NCBI RefSeq assembly: GCF_000023905.1
Contig: NC_013192.1
Span: forward strand, 744,001-808,000
Direction of reading: 5' to 3'
DNA length: 64,000 nucleotides
DNA from: Leptotrichia buccalis C-1013-b
Lineage (GTDB): Bacteria > Fusobacteriota > Fusobacteriia > Fusobacteriales > Leptotrichiaceae
Shown here: positions 52,959 through 59,729 of the stretch, in pieces
How positions within the stretch are numbered: the stretch's first letter is position 1
How the letters are laid out: every line of letters begins with the position of its first letter
Position numbers and translations under genes: made by a program
Notes under the pieces: model-generated
The model's input: only the letters and a program-made list of their open reading frames with translations
The model's database searches: none
What the model was told of the DNA's origin: nothing

Positions 52959-53450
52959 ATGGTATTTAATATAAATGATAATGGAGAAATTGAGGATTTT
53001 GAAGTTGATTGGCTTGGGAAAAAAGTGTATGTATCAATGGAAGAAGCTGAAATTTATGATAAGGAACTGGAAAAACAGATGTCTCTTATTCTTGATAATG
53101 TAGAAGAATGGGATGTCAAAATAAAAAATAGTATTGTAAAAAAATATTTAGGTATGGCAAACAGCCGTTTAAGAGAGGAGAAATTGTCTGTTCCATTGGA
53201 GAACGTTATTCAAAAGTTTGGAAATAGTCTAACTAAATACGATGTAGAAAATGCTAGAAATGGAATTATTACAGGAAACTTTTTCTTCCAAAATTTAACA
53301 ATTGATGAAATAATGCCATATTCTATTAGTCAATTTAGTGTATGGGCTTATGATGAAGTATTTTTTGATGGATATATGTTTATAACTGATGCTGAGATTT
53401 ACGAGAAAGTTGTTTTTGATGATTTGACAAATATTTATAAAAAATCATAA
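52959..53450 (+). CDS. Hypothetical acidic protein in the immunity-like cluster
   Basis: 163 residues from ATG 52959 (AGGAAAACTGAA upstream); an in-frame TTG at 52938 would add seven. The N-terminal part (VFNINDNGEIEDFEVDWLGKKVYVSMEEAEIYDKELEKQMSLILDNVEEWDVKIKN) is reminiscent of DUF2262/DUF7021-like immunity domains, and the C-terminus (QFSVWAYDEVFFDGYMFITDAEIYEKVVFDD) is strand-rich and acidic. The family is not certain. It is encoded directly after the Imm51-like gene with no terminator between, so the two are probably cotranscribed. Confidence 0.5.
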   Translation: MVFNINDNGEIEDFEVDWLGKKVYVSMEEAEIYDKELEKQMSLILDNVEEWDVKIKNSIVKKYLGMANSRLREEKLSVPLENVIQKFGNSLTKYDVENARNGIITGNFFFQNLTIDEIMPYSISQFSVWAYDEVFFDGYMFITDAEIYEKVVFDDLTNIYKKS

Positions 53451-53471
53451 TTTTGAAAAGGAATTATCATA

Positions 53472-53780
53472 ATGAAGAATAGGGATTACATTGAAGGTTT
53501 TATTGAAGGTGTTTCAAAGTGTTGGAATAATGGAATGAAGGTTTGTCTTGAATATACGGCAATATATATTGATACATTTTTTAAAGAAATATCAGAATTA
53601 AAAAATAGAGAAATAGCAACAATTTTAAAAAATGACTTTAAAATTGTTATGGTTTATTTGAATACGGGGAAAATTTGGGAAGCATTTTTGAAAAAGGATG
53701 ATAAAATATATTTGAATACAGGATTGGATGTAAGCATAGATATAACAGACATTGCAGAGAAGTATTATAAAAAATTTTAA
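53472..53780 (+). CDS. Small hypothetical protein
   Basis: 102 residues, with AAAGGAAT upstream of the ATG. It begins MKNRDYIEGFIEGVSKCWNNGMKVCLEYTAIYIDTFF, predicted as one long helix pair, followed by a strand-rich half (FKIVMVYLNTGKIWEAFLKKDDKIYLNTGLDVSIDI). No signal peptide or membrane segment. I do not recognise a family. It lies 21 bp after the preceding gene, so it appears to be the third gene of the small immunity-like operon. Confidence 0.5.
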   Translation: MKNRDYIEGFIEGVSKCWNNGMKVCLEYTAIYIDTFFKEISELKNREIATILKNDFKIVMVYLNTGKIWEAFLKKDDKIYLNTGLDVSIDITDIAEKYYKKF

Positions 53781-53783
53781 AAT

Positions 53784-53830
53784 CAATTGCTTTTAAAACA
53801 GATAAAAGATATAATTAAATAAAAAAAAGG
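53784..53830 (+). repeat. Direct repeat upstream of the membrane-protein gene, copy 1
   Basis: About 47 bp, TTGCTTTTAAAA through TTAAATAAAAA and the following ribosome site, closely similar to 54765-54811 upstream of deoB. The two copies flank the 302-residue membrane-protein gene. Confidence 0.7.
53787..53815 (+). promoter_or_regulatory. Promoter of the membrane-protein gene
   Basis: TTGCTT, a 17-nt spacer and a perfect TATAAT, inside direct repeat copy 1. Confidence 0.65.
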
Positions 53831-53857
53831 AGAAAATATCGGAAGAAATAATAAAAT

Positions 53858-54766
53858 ATGGAGATAAATTGTATGGAAATAAAATATTCAAAATTTGAAA
53901 TTAATATGTGGGATATATTTTTTCTAATACTGTTTTTAGGACATTTATTAGGAGGAATTGATATTTTACTTAATGAAAAAGAAAAGGCTGGAATATTTTT
54001 TTTAGCTATTGGGATAAGTTATTTTATATATAGATTTCTTTTGGTAATGATTATTAAAAGTAAGATGAAATTTGATTTTTCTGATTATGAAGTGAAAATA
54101 AAAGGTCTATTTTTTGAGAAAACTATTGTATATAATGATATAAAAACTTTGACAGTGAGAAAAAATATATTAGGTTCGTATGATATTTTTTTAAACTTTG
54201 ACAGCTCAATGAATATTTATAAGTATTTCTGTAATTTAATAATTGATGTTTCAATAGAAAGTAATCATAAAAAAAGTTATATTTTTTGTGACATAAAAAA
54301 TAAAGATGAAATTTTGGAATATTTGTTGGAAAAAATAGGTTATCCAAAAAAAGGAATTCGTGAAAAAATGAATGGAGAAAAATTATATGTGAAATATTCA
54401 ATTTTTGAAAAATATCATATGATGTGTTTTGCAGTATTTAGTATAATGGCAATTTTTTCAGTTGGAATCGCTTGGGGGTATTTAGAATTAATGATTGAAT
54501 TATTTGTAATAATAATATTATTACTAGTGATGACTATGATAAAATTTTTTAGAAAAGATTACATTATAAAAAGATATAGTAATTACAGTATATCAATATC
54601 TGAAAAGAAAAAAGAAATTTATATTATGGATGATTTTTTCGAAACAGATGAAAAAGTAGTGATTAATTATAGAAATTATTTTTATAAAGTAAACAATCGT
54701 TATTGTTTTCAAAATAGTATTATGCCTAGAGATTATAAAAAATATAATAAAAAAATGAAAAATTGA
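53858..54766 (+). CDS. Membrane protein of unknown function with PH-like segments
   Basis: 302 residues. Two pairs of hydrophobic helices (about 17-35 with 45-68, and 187-208 with 212-232) each precede a soluble strand-rich segment: MKFDFSDYEVKIKGLFFEKTIVYNDIKTLTVRKN and YSISISEKKKEIYIMDDFFETDEKVVINYRN. This suggests two bPH-like domains behind membrane hairpins; that fold call is tentative. The start is uncertain: ATG 53858, or ATG 53873 with GGAG 8 bases upstream. A strong AAGGAG lies 30 bases upstream with no AUG after it. A broken paralogue remains at 52208. Confidence 0.55.
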   Translation: MEINCMEIKYSKFEINMWDIFFLILFLGHLLGGIDILLNEKEKAGIFFLAIGISYFIYRFLLVMIIKSKMKFDFSDYEVKIKGLFFEKTIVYNDIKTLTVRKNILGSYDIFLNFDSSMNIYKYFCNLIIDVSIESNHKKSYIFCDIKNKDEILEYLLEKIGYPKKGIREKMNGEKLYVKYSIFEKYHMMCFAVFSIMAIFSVGIAWGYLELMIELFVIIILLLVMTMIKFFRKDYIIKRYSNYSISISEKKKEIYIMDDFFETDEKVVINYRNYFYKVNNRYCFQNSIMPRDYKKYNKKMKN

Positions 54767-54811
54767 TTTGCTTTTAAAATATATAAAAGATATTTTTAAA
54801 TAAAAAGAAAG
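54765..54811 (+). repeat. Direct repeat upstream of deoB, copy 2
   Basis: Second copy of the 53784-53830 segment. The -10 equivalent has changed from TATAAT to TATTTT. Confidence 0.7.
54768..54796 (+). promoter_or_regulatory. Possible promoter of deoB
   Basis: TTGCTT, a 17-nt spacer and TATTTT, aligned with the promoter in repeat copy 1. It is weaker in the -10. Confidence 0.45.
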
Positions 54812-54824
54812 GAAAGATAAAAAA

Positions 54825-56006
54825 ATGAAAAAAATAGAAAGAATTACATTAATTGTACTAGACAGTGTTGGGGCAGGGGAATTGCCTGATGCAAATTTAT
54901 TTGATGACTGTGGGTCAAATACTTTAGGAAATATGGCAAAAGCTTATGGTGGAATGAGTTTACCTAATATGGGTAAATTGGGTCTTGGAAATATTACTGA
55001 GATTGAAGGAACACCTGCTGTTAAAAGTGCAGAAGGGGCATATGGAAGAGCTATTGAAGTATCACATGGAAAAGATTCCACAACTGGACACTGGGAAATT
55101 GCCGGAGTGCCATTGGAAAGACCATTTCCAAATTACCAAAATGGATTTTCAGATGAGGTTATAAAAGAATTTGAAAAAAAAACTGGAAGAAAAGTTATGT
55201 TAAATAAACCAATTTCAGGGACTGTCGCAATTGACCAATATGGAGAAGAGCAAATAAAAACTGGAAATTGGATAGTTTATGGTTCAGCAGATCCTGTATT
55301 CCAAGTTGCTGCAAATGAAGAAATTATACCATTGGAAGAACTTTACAAAGCATGTGAAATTGCACTTGAAATTTGTAACGAAAAATCACCTGTGGCAAGA
55401 GTAATTGCAAGACCTTATGTTGGTAAAAAAATAGGAGAATTTAAGAGAACTGCAAACAGACACGACTTCTCGATTGATCCGCCAAAAGAAAGTATGCTTG
55501 AAAGATTAGAAAAAGCTGGACTTGATGTAGTTGGAATTGGGAAAACAAGTGATTTATTCAACGGAAAGGGAATTACTGACAATAGAAAAGCTAACCAAGA
55601 TAATTTAGATGGAATTAAGAAAACGATAGCTGCATTGAAGGAAGATACAAAAGGATTGATTTTTACTAACTTAGTTGATTTTGATGCTGTTTACGGACAT
55701 AGAAGAAATGTAGAAGGATATGTAAAGGCTTTAATCGAATTTGATAACTGGCTCCCTGAAATCCAAAAAAACTTGAAAGATGATGAAATTCTGATTATCA
55801 CAGCTGATCACGGAAATGATCCTACATACAAAGGAACAGACCATACGAGAGAATATATACCTATTATGATTTGTGGTAAAAATGTTAAGAAGAACGTAAA
55901 TATTGGAACTAGAAAAACTTTTGCGGATATTGCGGCGACTGTTGAGGAAATTTTATTGGGAACTGAAAAAGAAGGAAGTTTTGCGAAAGAAATTTTGGAA
56001 GACTAG
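54825..56006 (+). CDS. deoB: Phosphopentomutase
   Basis: 393 residues. Interconverts ribose- or deoxyribose-1-phosphate and the 5-phosphate; alkaline-phosphatase fold with two Mn. Motifs: LIVLDSVGAGELPDANLFDD (metal Asp), GKDSTTGHWEIAG (the phosphorylated Thr in the DSTTGHWE motif), YGSADPVFQVAANE, LVDFDAVYGHRRNVEGY, and ITADHGNDPTYKGTDHTREYIPI (metal Asp/His ligands). It supplies the substrate of DeoC (at 35.6 kb), so the two are a dispersed pathway. AAAGGAAAG precedes the ATG. Confidence 0.97.
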   Translation: MKKIERITLIVLDSVGAGELPDANLFDDCGSNTLGNMAKAYGGMSLPNMGKLGLGNITEIEGTPAVKSAEGAYGRAIEVSHGKDSTTGHWEIAGVPLERPFPNYQNGFSDEVIKEFEKKTGRKVMLNKPISGTVAIDQYGEEQIKTGNWIVYGSADPVFQVAANEEIIPLEELYKACEIALEICNEKSPVARVIARPYVGKKIGEFKRTANRHDFSIDPPKESMLERLEKAGLDVVGIGKTSDLFNGKGITDNRKANQDNLDGIKKTIAALKEDTKGLIFTNLVDFDAVYGHRRNVEGYVKALIEFDNWLPEIQKNLKDDEILIITADHGNDPTYKGTDHTREYIPIMICGKNVKKNVNIGTRKTFADIAATVEEILLGTEKEGSFAKEILED

Positions 56007-56061
56007 TAAATAGATAAATATAGGTTAATTGAGGTTAAAAATTAGATGAAACGAGAAAATT

Positions 56062-56565
56062 ATGTTGAAAATACCTTTTGGAAATATACGAATGTTTTTG
56101 GATAAAAAAGAAGTTGAGTTTAATTTTTTTAAAATTCAAAATTCTAAATCTTTTTTGAAAACTGAAACATATTCATTGAAGTATGAATTTAAAAAGGAAA
56201 AAGTAGATAAAATAAACAAACATTTTTTAAAATGTATTTTAGAAATAGATTTTGAATGTAAAAGTTACGTTGAGAGTGGAGAGAGACTGGAAGCAATTTC
56301 TTTTGAAATTAATAATGAGAAATTGACGATAGGGACAACTTCTGGATTGTCTATGGCAGAGTCTGATGGGAATAATAATGATTTTGATATTGAATATTTG
56401 GAAAATGGAATTAAAATTGTAATTTTTGAAAAAACAAGGAATCAAATTTTTAGTTTTGGAGTTTCGTTTCTAGAAAATATAAATTTAGAAAATGAAGTTC
56501 AAACATGGCTTGCAGCTGATTATGCAATAAATTTAAAAGAAAGGGTAAATAAATGCCAAAATTAA
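56062..56565 (+). CDS. Hypothetical protein
   Basis: 167 residues, no signal peptide or membrane segment. It is strand-rich with alternating charged residues: MLKIPFGNIRMFLDKKEVEFNFFKIQNSKSF, then LEAISFEINNEKLTIGTTSGLSMAESDG and FDIEYLENGIKIVIFEKTRNQIFSFGVSFLENI. The spacing suggests a beta sandwich. I do not recognise a family; similar small proteins occur with immunity genes. Its end overlaps the next gene by 13 bases, so the two are translationally coupled. The ribosome site is weak (ACGAGAAA). Confidence 0.5.
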   Translation: MLKIPFGNIRMFLDKKEVEFNFFKIQNSKSFLKTETYSLKYEFKKEKVDKINKHFLKCILEIDFECKSYVESGERLEAISFEINNEKLTIGTTSGLSMAESDGNNNDFDIEYLENGIKIVIFEKTRNQIFSFGVSFLENINLENEVQTWLAADYAINLKERVNKCQN

Positions 56566-56954
56566 TAATAAACAACCTGAACATAAAAGAAAAAAATGCC
56601 GATAAAAATGGAACAACTGGTTACAGAGTAAAGATAGATGGTGGAAATCCGATAGAATTTAGGAAAAAATATTTGGAGATTCAAGTTTCAAAAGGGGAGC
56701 ATGAAGTTACAATATTTAGGACTGGACTTAAAAAGGTTGTGAAGAAAATTAAGGTGGTGGGGAAGGAGTTAAAGATTTCTGTAAGGATAGATGTTAGTTT
56801 GCCGATAATGATGGTAATATTGCAACTAATAATAAATAATTTTATTTTTCCAAAACCGTCGCTTTTGAAAACAAGTTTTAGTGTGGTATTTTTATTATTG
56901 TTTTTGTATTTGCTGTTTATGAGGGAAGTAATAAAAGTAGATGTTGAGGAATAG
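56553..56954 (+). CDS. Small membrane protein with an N-terminal beta domain
   Basis: 133 residues. About 80 residues of strand-rich sequence resemble a PEGA or invasin-like carbohydrate/peptide-binding module (YRVKIDGGNPIEFRKKYLEIQVSKGEHEVTIFRTGLKKVVKKIKV). Two hydrophobic stretches follow: about 88-106 (PIMMVILQLIINNFIF) and 110-126 (VFLLLFLYLLFM). With no N-terminal signal, the beta domain is probably cytoplasmic. Function unknown. It overlaps the previous gene and precedes the Nudix gene by about 30 bp. Confidence 0.55.
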   Translation: MPKLIINNLNIKEKNADKNGTTGYRVKIDGGNPIEFRKKYLEIQVSKGEHEVTIFRTGLKKVVKKIKVVGKELKISVRIDVSLPIMMVILQLIINNFIFPKPSLLKTSFSVVFLLLFLYLLFMREVIKVDVEE

Positions 56955-56988
56955 ACAGTAAAAAATTTTAGTATGGGGATGATAATTG

Positions 56989-57639
56989 ATGAGAAATGAA
57001 GAAACAAAAGATAAGAAACAGGAAGAAGAAAAGTGGCTAAACTGGGCAATTGAACTGCAAAGTCTGGCTCAGGCGGGACTGGCTTATGGCAAGGATAAGT
57101 TTGATATTGAGCGATTTGAGAGAATAAGGGAGATTTCGGCGGAAATGATGGCTCATAAGACTGATATTTCAGTAGAAAAGGTAAAAAATTTGTTTTGCAA
57201 TGAAGTTGGGTATCAGACTCCTAAGATTGATACTAGAGCTGCAATTTTTGAAAATGATAAAATTTTACTTGTTCAAGAAAGTAATGGAAAGTGGGCATTG
57301 CCAGGCGGATGGGCAGATGTACATCTTTCAGTTAAGGAAAATGTATTAAAGGAAGTTAAGGAGGAAGCTGGGATTGAAGCTAGTGCAGAAATGATTATAG
57401 CTTTGCTGGATGTAACGAAAAATCAGGGTAAGGAAATACCATATGGCATAACAAAAATTTTTGTATTATGTAAGTATGTAAGTGGAAACTTTGAGAAAAA
57501 TATAGAAACAATTGACAGCCAATATTTTGGAATAGATGAATTGCCAGAGCTTGCAACTAATAAAACTACCGCTGAACAGATAAAGATGTGCTTTGAGGCA
57601 AATGAGAATAGGAATAATTGGAAAGTTATTTTTGATTAG
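56989..57639 (+). CDS. Nudix hydrolase with N-terminal helical domain
   Basis: 216 residues from ATG 56989 (a TTG just upstream is also in frame). The N-terminal helical domain (about 10-65, WLNWAIELQSLAQAGLAYGKDKFDIERFERIREISAEMMA) is the Nudix_N type. The Nudix box reads GGWADVHLSVKENVLKEVKEEAGIEA: the REUXEEXGU core is kept (KEVKEEAGI), but the first Glu position is Leu. This is seen in some members of this subfamily. Substrates are often nucleotide sugars such as ADP-ribose; not determined here. Confidence 0.9.
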   Translation: MRNEETKDKKQEEEKWLNWAIELQSLAQAGLAYGKDKFDIERFERIREISAEMMAHKTDISVEKVKNLFCNEVGYQTPKIDTRAAIFENDKILLVQESNGKWALPGGWADVHLSVKENVLKEVKEEAGIEASAEMIIALLDVTKNQGKEIPYGITKIFVLCKYVSGNFEKNIETIDSQYFGIDELPELATNKTTAEQIKMCFEANENRNNWKVIFD

Positions 57640-57647
57640 AAAAATAT

Positions 57648-57695
57648 AAAAAAGACTAATTCTAAAACTTATTAGTTCCAAAATAGTCTTTTTTT
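57648..57695. terminator. Bidirectional terminator between the Nudix and hpf genes
   Basis: AAAAAAGACTA and TAGTCTTTTTT are perfect arms with a 25-nt loop that itself can pair (CTAATTCTAAAACTTATTAG). T-runs exist on both strands. Confidence 0.78.
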
Positions 57696-57759
57696 ATATA
57701 TTAAACTTCTTTTACTTTTAAAATCTTTATCTTAAAATTTACTTTATAAGGATTTATAA

Positions 57760-58080
57760 TTAACGAGTACCTTTTTTATTATGATCCTTTTGTCTTTCTT
57801 TATATTTTCTAACTTGTCTTTCCAATCTGTCAGATAAGTCATCAATCGCTGCGTATAAGTCTTTATTTTCAGCTTCTATTTTTATTTTTGTACCACTTGC
57901 AAAAACTAATCCGTCAGCTTTGTGAACTGGACCTTCAGATTTTGTATCTTCGACTGTCAGAACAACATCGATTTCTGTGATAGCATCCGAATACTTAGAA
58001 ATTCTGCTTATTTTTTCTTCAGTATAGTTTTTAATTGCATCTGTAATTTTAAGTTGTTTTCCGCTAATAATGATTTTCAT
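57760..58080 (-). CDS. hpf: Ribosome hibernation-promoting factor, short form
   Basis: 106 residues, beta-alpha-beta-beta-beta-alpha fold of HPF/YfiA: MKIIISGKQLKITDAIKNYTEEKISRISKYSDAITEIDVVLTVE, then GTKIKIEAENKDLYAAIDDLSDRLERQVRKYKERQKDH. It binds the 30S A and P sites and silences ribosomes in stationary phase. It lacks the C-terminal dimerisation domain of long HPF, so 100S formation would need another partner (as with RMF in gammaproteobacteria). The ribosome site is AAAGGATG. Promoter TTGACA-16-TACAAT. Confidence 0.95.
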   Translation of the reverse strand: MKIIISGKQLKITDAIKNYTEEKISRISKYSDAITEIDVVLTVEDTKSEGPVHKADGLVFASGTKIKIEAENKDLYAAIDDLSDRLERQVRKYKERQKDHNKKGTR

Positions 58081-58113
58081 AAATCACCACATCCTTTCAT
58101 CTATGTCAATAAT

Positions 58114-58141
58114 ATTGTACCTTGAAAAAATAAAATGTCAA
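58114..58141 (-). promoter_or_regulatory. Promoter of hpf (minus strand)
   Basis: On the minus strand: a perfect TTGACA, a 16-nt spacer and TACAAT, 34 bp before the start codon. Confidence 0.75.
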
Positions 58142-58282
58142 TAGATGAAATAAAATAATTAAAATTTTTATACAATTAATGATTAAAAAAATATATATTA
58201 TTTATTAAATTCAGTTTTATATAAAGCATACCAAATAACTAAAAAAGATTTTTATGAATATAAATTTTTTGTTACACTTGAC

Positions 58283-58311
58283 TTGACAATACACCAAAAA
58301 TAAAATATTAT
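58283..58311 (+). promoter_or_regulatory. Promoter of the 3-methyladenine glycosylase gene
   Basis: A perfect TTGACA, a 17-nt spacer and TATTAT. An overlapping TTGACT sits 5 bases upstream. Confidence 0.72.
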
Positions 58312-58358
58312 AAAATGTTATTGAGTAAAAATAAAAGTATAAAATGGAGAAACTTAAA

Positions 58359-59042
58359 ATGAAAAGACAAAAAATAAAAGAATTTTTTAAGCAAGATACA
58401 ATTTTACTTGCAAAAAATTTACTTGGGAAATTGATATTAATTAAAAAAGATGGAAAAATACTAGGAGGCTATATTGTGGAAACGGAAGCGTATTTAGGAA
58501 CTGAAGATAAAGCTTGTCATAGTTTTGAGGGGAAAAGAACACCTAAAATTAAGGCTTTATTTGGAGAAGCAGGAACAGTTTATATCTATACAATGCACAC
58601 TCATAAAATGCTAAATATTGTCAGTTGTGAAAAAGGTAATCCGCAAGCAGTGCTAATTAGAGGAATCGAGCCTGTAATTAATGTTGAAAAAATGATAGAA
58701 AATAGAGGAAAAGAAGGTGTTCTAGTAAGCAATGGACCAGGAAAATTGACAAAAGCTATGGGGATTAGTGACGGATTTAATATGAGCGAAATTTATGAAA
58801 TCAAGAAAAATTTGGAAAAAGAATTGGGAAAATTAAACTACAATATTGAAAATATGAGAGAAAATACACTTTATATTGATTTTGAGAATAGTAAAGTTCC
58901 AAAACAGATTAAAATTTCAGAACGAATAGGTATTCCAAATAAAGGGATTTGGACAGAAAAGGAACTGAGGTATTTTGTAGCTGGAAACAAATATGTTTCG
59001 GGAATGAAAAAAGCAGAATATAATGATAATTGCTGGAAATAA
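58359..59042 (+). CDS. DNA-3-methyladenine glycosylase (AAG/MPG family)
   Basis: 227 residues from ATG 58359, with GGAG 9 bases upstream; ATG 58344 would put the ribosome site inside the gene. Removes alkylated purines (3-methyladenine, hypoxanthine) in base excision repair. Family motifs: FFKQDTILLAKNLLGKLI, GGYIVETEAYLGTEDKACHSFEGKRTPKIKALFGEAGTVYIYTMHTHKMLNIV (with the catalytic Glu in VETEAY), AVLIRGIEPV, NGPGKLTKAMGI, and the ending RIGIPNKGIWTEKELRYFVAGNKYVS. A typical terminator follows. Confidence 0.94.
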   Translation: MKRQKIKEFFKQDTILLAKNLLGKLILIKKDGKILGGYIVETEAYLGTEDKACHSFEGKRTPKIKALFGEAGTVYIYTMHTHKMLNIVSCEKGNPQAVLIRGIEPVINVEKMIENRGKEGVLVSNGPGKLTKAMGISDGFNMSEIYEIKKNLEKELGKLNYNIENMRENTLYIDFENSKVPKQIKISERIGIPNKGIWTEKELRYFVAGNKYVSGMKKAEYNDNCWK

Positions 59043-59106
59043 AGTTAAATATATTTTAATTTTGATAAATTGGAAAATTTTTCTAAAAAATAATATGAAC
59101 AATAAA

Positions 59107-59150
59107 AAAACTGTTTTAATACAGATAATGCTTAACTAAAACAGTTTTAT
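59107..59150 (+). terminator. Terminator after the glycosylase gene
   Basis: A perfect 12-bp stem, AAAACTGTTTTA with TAAAACAGTTTT, with an 18-nt loop, then ATTTA. Confidence 0.75.
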
Positions 59151-59163
59151 TTAAAAATATAGC

Positions 59164-59291
59164 TCAATTTTTCAATGGAATTTCAATAAAATAGTCATAG
59201 TTTTCACTCTCGCTACCTGTTCCATATGTTCACATGAAACTGATACACACATCATTAATAAAAACGATATGAATTTTTTTATAATAATCAT
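59164..59291 (-). pseudogene. Decayed small lipoprotein gene
   Basis: On the minus strand from ATG 59291: MIIIKKFISFLLMMCVSVSC has the N-terminal charge, hydrophobic core and lipobox (SVSC, Cys20), but only 19 residues follow before TGA 59174-59172. Shifting frame after about residue 25 gives a longer ending, GSESENYDYFIEIPLKN, with a stop at 59166-59164. This suggests an indel in a former small lipoprotein. It sits 10 bp from the MITE, which would cut its promoter. Confidence 0.35.
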
Positions 59292-59301
59292 ATCTTTTCT
59301 A

Positions 59302-59452
59302 GGGCGTGTCTGAAAACTTAAAATCTATATTATTTTTAATATTTTTTTGATTTTAGAAATTGTACAAAGCACCATAAAATCAGTATTTATTATTTCTAAT
59401 TTTAGAAAAATTTGTTAAAAATTCATTATTTTAAGAGTTTTTAGACATGTCC
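59302..59452. mobile_element. MITE-like element with terminal inverted repeats and a TA target duplication
   Basis: About 151 bp. The left end reads GGGCGTGTCTGAAAACTTAAAA; the right end on the other strand reads GGACATGTCTAAAAACTCTTAAAA (about 80 percent identical arms). The element is flanked by TA on both sides (59300-59301 and 59453-59454), as for IS630/Tc1-mariner or IS5-type insertions. No transposase frame is inside. In the 687-bp gap 59043-59729 the rest is the terminator above, the lipoprotein remnant and the promoter below. Confidence 0.7.
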
Positions 59453-59628
59453 TAATTCAAATCATTTTTAGTAAAAAATTTTCTTTTTTATAGTAAAAGT
59501 ATACAATACAATTTTTTAGAAATTAGAACTATATTTATAAAAAAATAAAAGTAAATAAAAAATTGTTTTTTAGGTTTAGGTTTATTTATTAATTTTCAAA
59601 AATTTAAAGTTATCAAAAAATATTTGAT

Positions 59629-59656
59629 TTGCAATTTAAAAAATGTGTGATATAAT
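59629..59656 (+). promoter_or_regulatory. Promoter of the lipocalin-domain gene
   Basis: TTGCAA, a 16-nt spacer and a perfect TATAAT preceded by TGA (extended -10). The leader would be about 65 nt. Confidence 0.65.
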
Positions 59657-59729
59657 TAGTAAAAGCTGAAATATGCTTGAATTAACTTTAAAATTGAGTA
59701 TAAATTTGAAAAAATTTAGGAAATAAAAG

